NCBI GenBank assembly: GCA_017309275.1
Contig: JAFKLT010000080.1
Coordinates: forward strand, 1 to 32,976
Direction: 5' to 3'
DNA length: 32,976 bases
Source of the DNA: Sphingomonadales bacterium
GTDB lineage: Bacteria > Pseudomonadota > Alphaproteobacteria > Sphingomonadales > Sphingomonadaceae
Shown: in pieces, positions 1-8,474 of the stretch
Layout of the letters: each line of letters opens with the position of its first letter
Numbering within the stretch: the first letter of the stretch is position 1
Position numbers and translations under genes: made by a program
Notes under the pieces: generated by a model
Database searches by the model: none
What the model saw: the letters and a program-made list of their open reading frames with translations, nothing else
Told to the model about the DNA's origin: nothing

Positions 1-145
1 GCAGCGCGCTGCCGAGCGAGCGTTCGAGTTCGGCCAGCCGCTCGCTCACCACCGACTTCGACAGGCGGAGCTGGCGCGCGGCGCCGCTGATCGAGCCATG
101 CTCGACCGTCGCGACGAATGCGGCGATGCCTTCGATCCGGATCAT
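1..145 (-). CDS. LysR-family transcriptional regulator, N-terminal fragment
   Basis: Only the first 48 codons are inside the window; the gene runs off the left edge. The translation begins MIRIEGIAAFVATVEHGSIS and continues with AARQL and SKSVVSERLAELE, which is the classic LysR winged-helix pattern (helix 2 rich in Ala, recognition helix S-x-S-x-V-S-x-x-L). The ATG at 145 is the natural start, because LysR proteins begin a few residues before this helix. The gene is transcribed away from the SDR gene at 264. That arrangement is typical of a LysR regulator controlling its divergent neighbour, so the SDR gene is the likely target (inference). The effector domain is not visible, so the ligand cannot be guessed. 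Confidence 0.85.
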   Translation of the reverse strand, partial: MIRIEGIAAFVATVEHGSISGAARQLRLSKSVVSERLAELERSLGSAL

Positions 146-147
146 TG

Positions 148-162
148 TTCGGTAATCCCGAA
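148..162. promoter_or_regulatory. Candidate LysR operator (TTCGG-N5-CCGAA dyad)
   Basis: A perfect 5-bp inverted repeat with a 5-nt spacer lies in the divergent spacer between the LysR-type gene (start 145) and the SDR gene (start 264). It contains T-N11-A (T149 to A161), the core of LysR-type binding sites. A further CCGAAC half-site lies at 191-196. The dyad sits 3 bp upstream of the regulator's own start codon, which would suit autoregulation. The assignment rests on pattern and position only. Confidence 0.35.
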
Positions 163-263
163 TTATAGAACCAAGATATGCTGCCTATTCCGAACGACGT
201 GCCAAGTCCATCTTCTCTTCATCGACACGGGCATCGGGCCCGCGACCGAACAGGAGAAAGACC

Positions 264-1028
264 ATGAACCGTCTGCACAACAAGGTTGCGATCGTCACCG
301 GCGCCAGCGCCGGCATCGGCCGCGAAACCGCCAAGCTTTTTGCCGCCGAAGGGGCCAGCGTCGTCGTCGGCGCGCGCCGCCAGGCCGAACTCGACAGCCT
401 GGTCGCCGAAATCGCGGCGGCGGGCGGCAAGGCGGTCGCCGTCGCCGGCGACGTGCGCAGCGAGGCGTTCCACCAGGCGCTCGTCCGCGCCGCGGTGGAA
501 AATTACGGCCGGCTCGACGTCGCGTTCAACAATGCCGGGGTCTTCGGCGAAGCCGGGCCCAGCACCGAAGTCAGCGAAGCGGGCTTCAACGACGCGCTCC
601 AGGTCAATCTGACCGCCTCGTTCCTTGCCGCGAAGCACCAGATCGCCGAAATGGTGAAGCATGGCGGCGGGTCGGTGATCTTCACCTCGACCTTTGTCGG
701 CTACAGCTTTTCCTTTCCGGGCAGCGCGGCCTATTCGGCCAGCAAGTCGGGGCTGATCGGGCTGACGCAGGCGCTCGCCGCCGAATTCGGTCCGCAGCAG
801 GTGCGCGTCAACGCGGTGCTTCCCGGTGCGGTTGCGACCGACATGTTCGAAGCGGTCAACGACAGCGCCGAAAAGCAGGATTTCGTGACCAACCTGCATG
901 CCCTGAAGCGCGTCGCGCAGCCGATCGAGATCGCCCGGTCGGTGCTCTATCTCGCCTCCGACGACGCGAGCTTCGTCACCGGCACGGCGTCGCTGCTCGA
1001 CGGCGGGGCATCGATCACGCGCAGCTGA
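264..1028 (+). CDS. SDR family NAD(P)-dependent oxidoreductase
   Basis: A 254-residue classical short-chain dehydrogenase, close to the family's usual 250. It shows the cofactor motif T-G-A-S-A-G-I-G at residues 12-19, NNAG at 89-92, a candidate catalytic Ser near 142 and the Y-S-A-S-K active-site pair at Tyr157/Lys161. The C-terminus has the common L-x-S-D-D-A-S-F-V-T-G-T pattern followed by L-D-G-G. ATG 264 is preceded by AGGAG at 252-256 with a 7-nt gap. It is a soluble cytoplasmic oxidoreductase acting on an alcohol or carbonyl substrate that cannot be named from sequence. It diverges from the LysR-type gene at the left edge, which probably regulates it. Confidence 0.93.
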   Translation: MNRLHNKVAIVTGASAGIGRETAKLFAAEGASVVVGARRQAELDSLVAEIAAAGGKAVAVAGDVRSEAFHQALVRAAVENYGRLDVAFNNAGVFGEAGPSTEVSEAGFNDALQVNLTASFLAAKHQIAEMVKHGGGSVIFTSTFVGYSFSFPGSAAYSASKSGLIGLTQALAAEFGPQQVRVNAVLPGAVATDMFEAVNDSAEKQDFVTNLHALKRVAQPIEIARSVLYLASDDASFVTGTASLLDGGASITRS

Positions 1029-1132
1029 TCGCGGCCGATAGGCTCAAGTGCGGGGGGTGCCGGGCGGCGCTCTCCGCATTTTTGTGCGCGTGCGAACTTG
1101 ACCCCGCGGCGCTGCACCCCCTACGCAGGGAT

Positions 1133-2770
1133 ATGCCGCACGACACCAGTCTGATCGGAACCGTGGTCGCGGGCCTCGGCGTCGCCTTCCTGATGGGCGC
1201 GCTGGCGCATCGACTGCGTATTTCGCCCATCGCGGGTTATCTGCTCGCCGGGGTGCTGGTCGGGCCGTTCACGCCGGGCTTCGTCGCCGACACCGGCCTC
1301 GCGCTCCAGCTTGCGGAGATCGGCGTGATCCTGCTGATGTTCGGCGTCGGCCTGCACTTCTCGCTGAAGGACTTGCTGGCGGTGCGCCGGATCGCGGTGC
1401 CCGGCGCGATCGTGCAGATGGCGGTCGCGACCGCGCTCGGCATCATGCTGGGCCTGTGGCTCGGCTGGTCGCTCGAGGGGAGCGCGGTGTTCGGCCTTGC
1501 GCTTTCGGTCGCGTCGACCGTCGTGCTGCTGCGCGCGCTCCAGGCGCGCGATATGGTCGAGACCGAAAAGGGTCGCATCGCGGTCGGCTGGCTGATCGTC
1601 GAGGATCTGGCGATGGTCCTTGCGCTCGTGCTGTTGCCGGCGATGTTCGGCGCGCGCGGCGACGAGGGGGCAAGCGCCGGGCTGCTCCAGTCGGCGGGTA
1701 TCGTGATGCTGAAGGTCGTGGCCTTCGTCGCCTTCATGCTGGTGGTTGCGCGGCGTATCCTGCCGTGGATCCTGCACTGGGTCGCGCATTCGGGATCGCG
1801 CGAGCTGTTCCGCCTGGCGGTGCTCGCCACCGCGCTGGGCGTCGCGTTCGGCGCGGCGGTGGTGTTCGACGTATCGTTCGCGCTGGGCGCCTTCTTTGCC
1901 GGCATGATCCTGGGCGAGACGCAGCTTTCGCGCCGCGCGGCGGAAGAGACGCTGCCGCTGCGCGACGCCTTTGCGGTGCTGTTCTTCGTTTCGGTCGGCA
2001 TGTTGTTCGATCCGAAGGTGCTGATCGAACAGCCGCTTCCGGTGCTGGCGACGGTCGCGATCATCGTGTTCGGCAAGTCGCTTGCCGCCTATGCCATCGT
2101 GCGCGCGTTCGGCCATCCCAACCAGACCGCGATGACCGTCGCGGTCAGCCTGGCGCAGATCGGCGAATTCTCCTTCATCCTCGCCGGGCTGGGCGTCGCG
2201 CTGAAGGTGATGCCGGAGGAGGCGCGCGACCTGATTCTGGCGGGATCGATCCTTTCGATCCTGTTCAACCCGATCTTCTTCTCGCTGATGGTGAAGCCGA
2301 TCCGCGCCGACGAGGTGCCCGAAGCCGAGGCGGAGGAGGATGCCGCCCCCGCGCCGTGCAATGCCGGGGTCGTGCTGATCGGCTATGGCCGCGTCGGCAG
2401 CCATATCGGCAGCATGATCTGCGGCCGCGGCGAGGGGCTGACGGTGATCGAGGATCAGAAGGACATGGCCGCCGCCGCGGGTGCCGCGGGCGCGACCGTG
2501 ATCATCGGCGACGCGACCAAGGAAAGCGTGCTGCGCAAGGCACAGCTCGACACGGCGCAGACGCTGCTGATCGCGATTCCCGAAGGGGCGGAGGCCGGCG
2601 CGATCGTGCGGCGCGCCCGCGCGATCAACCCGAAGCTGGTCATCGTCGCCCGCGCGCATTCGGACGAGGAGGTCGAGGATCTGGTGCGCCGGGGCGCCGA
2701 CCATGTCGTGATGGCCGAGCGCGAGACCGCCTCGCGAATGGCCGAACGGGCGATGCTGGCCCGCGCCTGA
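1133..2770 (+). CDS. ybaL: YbaL-like cation:proton antiporter (CPA2 family)
   Basis: A 545-residue inner-membrane protein. Residues 1 to about 390 form a polytopic Na+/H+-exchanger domain with a dozen or so hydrophobic segments. From about residue 410 there is a TrkA-N type nucleotide-binding domain starting V-V-L-I-G-Y-G-R-V-G-S. The N-terminal stretches LRISPIAGYLLAGVLVGPFT and LMFGVGLHFSLKDL are characteristic of YbaL/KefB-type transporters. The family exchanges monovalent cations (K+ or Na+) for protons, gated by the regulatory domain. The ATG at 1133 matches the family's N-terminus although its ribosome site is poor (AGGG only 2 nt upstream). The frame stays open far upstream, but that stretch overlaps the SDR gene and is not coding in this frame. 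The gene symbol is assigned by resemblance. Confidence 0.9.
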   Translation: MPHDTSLIGTVVAGLGVAFLMGALAHRLRISPIAGYLLAGVLVGPFTPGFVADTGLALQLAEIGVILLMFGVGLHFSLKDLLAVRRIAVPGAIVQMAVATALGIMLGLWLGWSLEGSAVFGLALSVASTVVLLRALQARDMVETEKGRIAVGWLIVEDLAMVLALVLLPAMFGARGDEGASAGLLQSAGIVMLKVVAFVAFMLVVARRILPWILHWVAHSGSRELFRLAVLATALGVAFGAAVVFDVSFALGAFFAGMILGETQLSRRAAEETLPLRDAFAVLFFVSVGMLFDPKVLIEQPLPVLATVAIIVFGKSLAAYAIVRAFGHPNQTAMTVAVSLAQIGEFSFILAGLGVALKVMPEEARDLILAGSILSILFNPIFFSLMVKPIRADEVPEAEAEEDAAPAPCNAGVVLIGYGRVGSHIGSMICGRGEGLTVIEDQKDMAAAAGAAGATVIIGDATKESVLRKAQLDTAQTLLIAIPEGAEAGAIVRRARAINPKLVIVARAHSDEEVEDLVRRGADHVVMAERETASRMAERAMLARA

Positions 2771-2875
2771 ATTCGCGCTGACGGGGCGGGAGGCGCGTAG
2801 GGCTTTCCTCTGCTTCCCATCGGTCTTATCGCAGCCCGACGCTCTCTTTTTCGCGCCCTGAACAAGGCCTCCATC

Positions 2876-3838
2876 ATGGCAATATCGACCCGGTTGACGC
2901 AGCGCTTCGGTATCGAGCACCCGATTATCAACGCGCCGATGGCCTTTGCCGCGGGCGGCGAGTTGGCGGCGGCGGTCAGTGCCGCGGGCGGGCTGGGGCT
3001 TATCGGTGGCGGCTATGGCGATCCCGCCTGGGTCGAGGCGCAGTTCGATCGGGCCGGAAACACGCCCGTCGGCTGCGGATTCATCGGTTGGAGCCTGGCT
3101 GAAAATCCGGGCCTGCTCGACAGGGTGCTGGCCCGGGCGCCACGGGCGATCTTCCTGTCGTTTGAAACCCCCGACCGCCTGGCCGCGACCGTCCGCGACG
3201 CGGGCGTTCCGCTGATCCATCAGGTGCAGACCGTCGAGGACGCGCGGCGCGCGATCGATCAGGGCGCCGACGTCATCGTCGCCCAGGGAGCCGAAGCGGG
3301 CGGGCATGGCGAAAAGCGCGCGACGATGACGCTGGTGCCCGAGGTGGCGGATCTGCTGGCGGCGAATGCTCCCGATACCCTGCTGTGCGCGGCGGGAGGG
3401 ATCGCCGATGGGCGCGGCGTTGCCGCCAGCCTGATGCTCGGTGCCGACGGCGTGGTCGTCGGTTCGCGGCTATGGGCCTCGAACGAGGCACAGGTTCATC
3501 CGAATATGCACCGGGCCGCGATCGACGCGAGCGGCGACGCCACCATCCGGTCGCAAGTGATGGACATCGTCCGCGGAAAGCTATGGCCCGAGCGCTTCAC
3601 GGCGCGCGTTTTGCGCAACGGCTTCACCGATGAGTTCCACGGACGCGAAGACACGCTGCGGGACCAGGGCGATCGGCTGGGACCGGCCTGGACCCAGGCG
3701 TGGGCCGATGGCGATGTCTCGTTGGCCAATACGTTCGTCGGCGAAGCAACGGGGCTGATCCGTGGAATCGAGCCGGCGGGAAAGATCGTCGCGGATATGA
3801 TCGAACAGGCCGAGGGGCTGTTGACGCGTCATCGCTAG
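2876..3838 (+). CDS. Nitronate monooxygenase-like flavoprotein (NPD family)
   Basis: A 320-residue TIM-barrel FMN enzyme of the 2-nitropropane dioxygenase/nitronate monooxygenase family. Visible hallmarks are the N-terminal P-I-I-N-A-P-M-A, the central A-Q-G-A-E-A-G-G-H-G loop that binds the flavin phosphate and holds the conserved His, and the later A-A-G-G-I-A-D-G-R-G and G-A-D-G-V-V-V-G-S-R phosphate-binding segments. Characterised members oxidise nitronates to carbonyl compounds with release of nitrite, but many homologues have unknown substrates, so the specific reaction is uncertain. It is a single gene on the + strand with no clear operon partner; recQ starts about 50 nt downstream. 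Confidence 0.88.
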   Translation: MAISTRLTQRFGIEHPIINAPMAFAAGGELAAAVSAAGGLGLIGGGYGDPAWVEAQFDRAGNTPVGCGFIGWSLAENPGLLDRVLARAPRAIFLSFETPDRLAATVRDAGVPLIHQVQTVEDARRAIDQGADVIVAQGAEAGGHGEKRATMTLVPEVADLLAANAPDTLLCAAGGIADGRGVAASLMLGADGVVVGSRLWASNEAQVHPNMHRAAIDASGDATIRSQVMDIVRGKLWPERFTARVLRNGFTDEFHGREDTLRDQGDRLGPAWTQAWADGDVSLANTFVGEATGLIRGIEPAGKIVADMIEQAEGLLTRHR

Positions 3839-3885
3839 GAGACGGGTCTTTCCTCTTGGCGGCATCCGCCCTATCGCCCTCCACG

Positions 3886-5661
3886 ATGTCCGCCGACGCT
3901 CTCCTCCCGCTGCTGAAGTCCACCTTTGGTTTCGATGCCTTCCGCGGGCGCCAGGCAGAGGTCGTGGCGCGCGTGATGGCGGGCGAGCGCACGCTCGCGG
4001 TGATGCCGACCGGGGCGGGCAAGTCGCTGACCTATCAATTGCCGGCGGTCGCGCTCGACGGGTGCGTCGTTGTCGTGTCGCCGCTGATCGCGCTGATGCA
4101 CGACCAGCTTCGCGGCGCGCGCGCGGCGGGGATTCGCGCCGCCAGCCTGACCAGCGTCGACGCCGACTGGGCCGACACGCGGCAGGCGTATCGCGACGGT
4201 CAGCTCGACCTGCTCTATATCGCGCCCGAACGCGCGACGGGCGAGGGCTTTCGCGCGCTGATGGAGGCGCGCACGCCCGCGCTGTTCGCAATCGACGAGG
4301 CGCATTGCGTTTCGGAATGGGGGCATGATTTCCGTCCCGACTACCGCCTGCTCCGGCCATTGCTCGATGCCTTTCCGGCGGTCCCGCGGCTCGCGCTCAC
4401 CGCGACCGCCGACAAGCACACGCGCGAGGATATTCTGGTCCAGCTCGGCATTCCCGCCGAGGGGCTGGTGCTGGCGGGCTTCGATCGGCCGAACATCCGC
4501 TATCGCGTGACGCCGCGGATCAGCCCGGCGAAGCAGCTCACCGACTTCATCGTCGCCAATCCGGGGCCGGGGATCGTCTATTGCCCGACGCGCGACGGGA
4601 CCGAGCGGATGGCGGCAAAGCTGGCCGCCGCGACGGGGCGCAGCGTCGCCGCCTATCACGCCGGGCTCGACCCCGAACGGCGCGCGAAGGTGCAGCATGA
4701 TTTCGTCGCGTCGGAGGACGGCATCGTCACCGCGACGGTCGCTTTCGGCATGGGGATCGACAAGCCCGACGTGCGCTTCGTCGCGCATGCCGGGCTGCCG
4801 AAATCGATCGAGAGCTATTATCAGGAAACGGGCCGTGCGGGCCGCGACGGCGACCCCGCCGAGGCGCTGATGCTGTGGGGGGCGGAGGATTTCGCGCGCG
4901 CGCGGATGCGGCTCGGCGAGCTGCCCGAGGCGCGGATCGCGGGCGAGCGGGCGCGGCTCAACGCGCTGTCGGCGCTGGTCGAGACGGTCGAGTGCCGCCG
5001 CGCGCTGCTTCTCCGGCATTTCGGCGAGACGCCGCCCGAACGCTGCGGCAATTGCGACAATTGCCTCGACCCGCCGAGCCAGGTCGACGCGACGGTGCTG
5101 GCGCAGAAACTGCTGTCGGCGGTCTATCGCACCGGCCAAAGCTATGGCGCCGGGCATGTCGAGGCGGTGCTGACCGGCCGCAACGACGAACGCATCGCCC
5201 AGCGCGGGCACGACAAGCTGTCGGTGTTCGGGATCGTCGCGGGCGAGGAGGCGCGGCTGATCAAGCCGCTCGTCCGCACGCTCGTCGCGCGCGAGGCGCT
5301 GGAGACGACCGAGCATGGCGGGCTGATGTTCGGTCCGGCGGGCCGCGCGGTGATGAAGGGCGAGATCGCGGTGCTGATGGCCGAACCGCCGGTCAAGCGG
5401 ACGCAGCGCGCGTCGCGCGGGGACGGTGCTGCCGCAAATCCCGTCGGCGATCCGCTGTTCGACGCGTTGCGCACGATGCGCCGCGAACTCGCCGCCGAGG
5501 CGGGGGTGCCGCCCTATGTCATCTTTCACGACGCGGTGCTGCGCGCGATGGCGAGCGACCGGCCCGCGACGCGCGCCGAGCTGGGAACCATCCCGGGGGT
5601 CGGCGCCAAGAAGCTGGAGGCGTGGGGCGACGCGTTCCTGAACGTGATCCGGCAGTTCTAG
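3886..5661 (+). CDS. recQ: ATP-dependent DNA helicase RecQ
   Basis: A 591-residue RecQ-family 3'-5' DNA helicase used in recombination and fork repair. Motif order: F-R-G-R-Q near residue 20 (motif 0), Walker A P-T-G-A-G-K-S at 41-47, DEAH box at 137-140, and the arginine-rich motif VI region Q-E-T-G-R-A-G-R-D-G. The RecQ zinc-binding cysteines are at C370, C387, C390 and C393. They are followed by the RQC winged helix and a C-terminal HRDC domain (about 522-591) ending in the helix-hairpin G-T-I-P-G-V-G. Length fits bacterial RecQ. ATG 3886 has no strong ribosome site, and an upstream in-frame TTG at 3856 is an alternative start. Confidence 0.95.
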   Translation: MSADALLPLLKSTFGFDAFRGRQAEVVARVMAGERTLAVMPTGAGKSLTYQLPAVALDGCVVVVSPLIALMHDQLRGARAAGIRAASLTSVDADWADTRQAYRDGQLDLLYIAPERATGEGFRALMEARTPALFAIDEAHCVSEWGHDFRPDYRLLRPLLDAFPAVPRLALTATADKHTREDILVQLGIPAEGLVLAGFDRPNIRYRVTPRISPAKQLTDFIVANPGPGIVYCPTRDGTERMAAKLAAATGRSVAAYHAGLDPERRAKVQHDFVASEDGIVTATVAFGMGIDKPDVRFVAHAGLPKSIESYYQETGRAGRDGDPAEALMLWGAEDFARARMRLGELPEARIAGERARLNALSALVETVECRRALLLRHFGETPPERCGNCDNCLDPPSQVDATVLAQKLLSAVYRTGQSYGAGHVEAVLTGRNDERIAQRGHDKLSVFGIVAGEEARLIKPLVRTLVAREALETTEHGGLMFGPAGRAVMKGEIAVLMAEPPVKRTQRASRGDGAAANPVGDPLFDALRTMRRELAAEAGVPPYVIFHDAVLRAMASDRPATRAELGTIPGVGAKKLEAWGDAFLNVIRQF

Positions 5662-5725
5662 GGCGATGGTGCGTTCGCGGCGCGGCGATATGGCGCACCG
5701 GTCCATCCTGCGATAGCACCGCGCC

Positions 5726-6859
5726 ATGGGGGTTCTCGACATATTCGACCCGATGATTCGCGGCGGCGCGGTCGCGCTGTTCCTGCTGTGGATCGCGATC
5801 CTGTGGCGCGATCATCGCGCGGCGCCCGCGTCGCGGGTCGCGATCGCGATGAACGTGGCGATCATTTCCTACCTGCTCGCGCACGTGCTTAATCCCGACG
5901 GGCCGACGCGCTTTCCCTATGTGATCGCCGACGCCTTGTCGGTGATGGTCCCTGCGCTCTTCTGGCTCTTTGCGCGGCTGTGGTTCGACGATCAGCAGCG
6001 GATCGGCTGGCGAAGCTGGGCGCTGGTCGGCGCCTTCGGCCTTCTTCCGCTGGTTCAGATCGCGCTGATCACGACGGCGGGGACGTTCAGCTGGGCGCTG
6101 GTCGGCGCCTTCGGCCTTCTTCCGCTGGTTCAGATCGCGCTGATCACGACGGCGGGGACGTTCAGCTGGGCGGTGTGGGTGCTGGTGCGTATCGGCATGT
6201 TCGGCTTTGCGCTGGCGGGAATGTGGATCGCGTGGCGCGGACGCGCGAACGACCTGATCGAGGCGCGGCGCGGCTTTCGCCTGGCGCTGGTCGGCGCGAT
6301 CGGCGGCTTCGTCATCTGGGTCAGCTTTATCGAGATGTTCCACAATCGCGACATGAGCCACGATCTGGCGCGGACGCTGACGCTGGCGGCGATCCTGATC
6401 GCGACCTTCATCATTTCGGTCGGCCTCTATCGCTTCCGCTCGGCGGAGCTGTTCGCGGCCCCCGATCCGGCGGCGAAGCCGGTGGCGCGGCCTGCCGAGC
6501 CGACCGCGCTGGCGCGGCGGCTGCACGCGGTGATGGCCGAAGAGCGCGCCTATCGCGCCGAGGGCTTTTCGATCGCCGCGCTCGCGGCGCGGCTGGGGGA
6601 GCCCGAATATCGCGTGCGGCGCGCGATCAACGGCGAGATGGGCTATCGCAACTTCACCGCCTTTCTGAACGGCTTTCGCCTGGAGGAGGTGCGCGCGGCG
6701 CTTGCCGATCCGGCGCAGCGCGAGGTGCCGATCCTGACGATCGCGCTCGACGCGGGATTCGGTTCGCTCGGGCCGTTCAATCGCGCCTTTCGCGACAGCG
6801 AGGCGATGACGCCCAGCGAATATCGCGCCGCGCGGCTGGCCGATTCCGAAATCGGCTAG
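5726..6859 (+). CDS. AraC-family regulator with N-terminal membrane domain, carrying an internal 25-residue tandem duplication
   Basis: A 377-residue protein. Residues 1 to about 235 are hydrophobic with eight candidate membrane helices. The last 110 residues hold an AraC-type DNA-binding domain: first helix-turn-helix around F-S-I-A-A-L-A-A-R-L, second around I-A-L-D-A-G-F-G-S-L-G-P-F-N-R-A-F-R. Such proteins are thought to sense a signal at the inner membrane and regulate transcription directly. The membrane part contains the segment LVGAFGLLPLVQIALITTAG twice in a row, from an exact 75-bp DNA duplication. Without the extra copy the protein would have seven helices, so the duplication may change the topology and the side on which the DNA-binding domain sits. 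No partner operon is evident. Confidence 0.87.
   Translation: MGVLDIFDPMIRGGAVALFLLWIAILWRDHRAAPASRVAIAMNVAIISYLLAHVLNPDGPTRFPYVIADALSVMVPALFWLFARLWFDDQQRIGWRSWALVGAFGLLPLVQIALITTAGTFSWALVGAFGLLPLVQIALITTAGTFSWAVWVLVRIGMFGFALAGMWIAWRGRANDLIEARRGFRLALVGAIGGFVIWVSFIEMFHNRDMSHDLARTLTLAAILIATFIISVGLYRFRSAELFAAPDPAAKPVARPAEPTALARRLHAVMAEERAYRAEGFSIAALAARLGEPEYRVRRAINGEMGYRNFTAFLNGFRLEEVRAALADPAQREVPILTIALDAGFGSLGPFNRAFRDSEAMTPSEYRAARLADSEIG
6014..6172 (+). repeat. Perfect 75-bp tandem duplication inside the AraC-type gene
   Basis: Bases 6014-6088 and 6089-6163 are identical, and the identity runs 9 bases further (6164-6172 repeats the opening AGCTGGGCG). The 84-bp tracts therefore overlap by 9 bp, as expected for slippage or unequal recombination at a 9-bp microhomology. 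The unit is a multiple of three, so the frame is kept. The absence of any substitution between copies indicates a very recent event or an assembly artefact. Confidence 0.97.
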
Positions 6860-6933
6860 CCGATTTTCGACTTCGCGGGGCCAGCGGCGGCCGAACCTGC
6901 TGATCGGTGGGCATTCACGCAAAGGATGCCCGC

Positions 6934-7746
6934 ATGATCGATACCATTCCTCCCCTCGCCATTCTGCTCAAACAGGGTCCGGCCATTTTCGCCTTCGACT
7001 TCGGTCGCTATCTGGTCGCCGCGGGCGTCACCACCGCCGTCGTCTGGGGCCTGCGCCGCTCGAGCATCGCCGCGCGCAAGATCCAGGCGCGCGAGGCGAC
7101 GGCGGCCGACCGGCGGCGCGAATTCCTCCAGTCGTTGCAGGCGGCCGGCGTCTATCTGTTCGTGTCGCTGTTCATCGTGTGGGGCGTCGATGCGGGGGTG
7201 CTGCACCGGTTCCAGGGCAGCTATGGCTTCTGGGGTGACGCCGCGCTGCTCGCCGCGATCGTCGTCGCGCACGATGCCTATTTCTATTGGGCGCACCGCG
7301 CGATGCACCATCCGCGGCTGTTCAAGCATTTCCACCGCGCGCATCACCGGTCGATCACGCCGACGCCCTGGGCCGCGTACAGCTTCGCGATTCCCGAGGC
7401 GTTCGTGATGATCCTGTTCGTGCCGATCTGGCTGTTCTTCGTCGCGACGCCGGTCTGGGTGATGTTCCTGTGGATCAATTTCCAGATCGTCCGCAACGCG
7501 ATGGGCCATGCCGGGTTCGAACTGCACCCGCGCTGGTGGCTTTCGACTCCGGCGACGCGCTGGATCAACACGACGACGCATCACGACCTGCATCATGCGG
7601 GCGGGTTCAACACCAATTACGGGCTCTATTTCACCTGGTGGGACAAATGGATGGGGACCGAGCATCCCCGCTATGCCGAACGGTTCCACGAGGTCGTGTC
7701 GCGGCCGGCGGTCCAGTCCGGCGAGCGGGCGGGGGCAACCGCCTGA
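6934..7746 (+). CDS. Sterol desaturase / fatty acid hydroxylase family membrane protein
   Basis: A 270-residue polytopic membrane oxidase of the di-iron fatty acid hydroxylase superfamily. The iron-binding histidine clusters are all present: H-x7-H-x3-HH at 113-126, H-x-H-x-x-HH at 132-138 and HHDLHH at 216-221, the last followed by the conserved N-T-N-Y-G-L-Y-F-T-W-W-D. Family members hydroxylate or desaturate lipids, sterols or carotenoids using O2; the substrate here is unknown. ATG 6934 is chosen because AAAGGA lies at 6921-6926 with a 7-nt gap; an upstream in-frame GTG at 6907 lacks a site. A second gene of the same superfamily follows at 9306. Confidence 0.9.
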   Translation: MIDTIPPLAILLKQGPAIFAFDFGRYLVAAGVTTAVVWGLRRSSIAARKIQAREATAADRRREFLQSLQAAGVYLFVSLFIVWGVDAGVLHRFQGSYGFWGDAALLAAIVVAHDAYFYWAHRAMHHPRLFKHFHRAHHRSITPTPWAAYSFAIPEAFVMILFVPIWLFFVATPVWVMFLWINFQIVRNAMGHAGFELHPRWWLSTPATRWINTTTHHDLHHAGGFNTNYGLYFTWWDKWMGTEHPRYAERFHEVVSRPAVQSGERAGATA

Positions 7747-7817
7747 CGGCGGGCGCTTGACAGGCGCGGCGACGGCAATAGCTAGAGAACCGGGTCGCGA
7801 TGAAGTTGGGAGATTTC

Positions 7818-8423
7818 ATGCGCGTATCGCCCGTCCGGCTCCTGCCGCTCGCCTTGCTCCTCGCCGCCGCGCCGTCGGCCGCGATCGAGCCGCCCCCGAT
7901 TCCCGCCAAGGACCGGAGCTTCGGTGACGGCTGGAGCTTTCAGTCGCGGGGCAATAATTGCACAGCCACCCGCGCGCTTGGGCCCGGTGTGACCCTGCGG
8001 CTGGGCTTCACCAATTTCGAGGATGGCGTGGTCTCGCTGCTCGGCAAGGGGTTGCCCCCGATCCCCGAGGAACGGATGGATGCGCTGACGGCGCAGCACC
8101 GCAAGGGATCGACGGTCGAGGAGGATGCCGAGGGTTATCCGGTCGACCGGTTCGAATCGGGCGTGACCTATGCCAACTTCCCCGGCACCGCGCTGTTCGT
8201 CGACGGCGCGATCGCGGGGCGGTTCGACTTCGGCCTGACCGAAGGCGGCGCGACCACCTATCGCCTCGGCACGCTGCAGTCCGCGATCTGGTCCAGGGTG
8301 AAGGCGGGCAAGGACATGCGGATCAAGATCCTCGGCAAGGAGGCGGCGGCGATCCAGCTTTCCGCCGCGACGGGGCTGTGGGACGAGATGCAAAAGTGCA
8401 TCGACCAATATCCGGACGGCTGA
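7818..8423 (+). CDS. Exported protein of unknown function
   Basis: I do not recognise this family. The 201-residue product starts with a Sec signal peptide: MRVSPVRLLPLALLLAAAPS, with likely cleavage after the following Ala or nearby. The mature part is mixed alpha/beta with no cofactor motif I can name. It contains two cysteines, one in the segment NNCTAT and one near the C-terminus (MQKCIDQYPDG), which could form a disulfide in the periplasm. An ATG at 7800 would add six residues; the start at 7818 is preferred because of GGGAG at 7808-7812 and a better-shaped signal peptide. It sits on the + strand between a sterol-desaturase-family gene and a rhodanese-like gene, with gaps of 71 and 51 nt. 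Confidence 0.8.
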   Translation: MRVSPVRLLPLALLLAAAPSAAIEPPPIPAKDRSFGDGWSFQSRGNNCTATRALGPGVTLRLGFTNFEDGVVSLLGKGLPPIPEERMDALTAQHRKGSTVEEDAEGYPVDRFESGVTYANFPGTALFVDGAIAGRFDFGLTEGGATTYRLGTLQSAIWSRVKAGKDMRIKILGKEAAAIQLSAATGLWDEMQKCIDQYPDG

Positions 8424-8474
8424 CACGCACCTTCACGCTTGTCAGCAAGTGGCGGGCGGGAGTAGATCGCTGAC

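Noticed and set aside
98-1132. Long open frame ahead of the YbaL-like antiporter that would make an 890-residue protein
   Set aside because: The extra part overlaps the SDR gene in another frame, is Arg-rich low-complexity translation and has no family pattern. The antiporter family starts at the ATG at 1133.
1121-3307. 728-codon minus-strand open frame opposite the antiporter and nitronate monooxygenase genes
   Set aside because: It is a mirror of high-GC codon bias, rich in Arg, His, Asp and Gln, and matches no family. The + strand genes have clear motifs.
3871-5742. 623-codon minus-strand open frame opposite recQ
   Set aside because: Composition is typical of an antisense shadow, while recQ on the + strand has every helicase motif.
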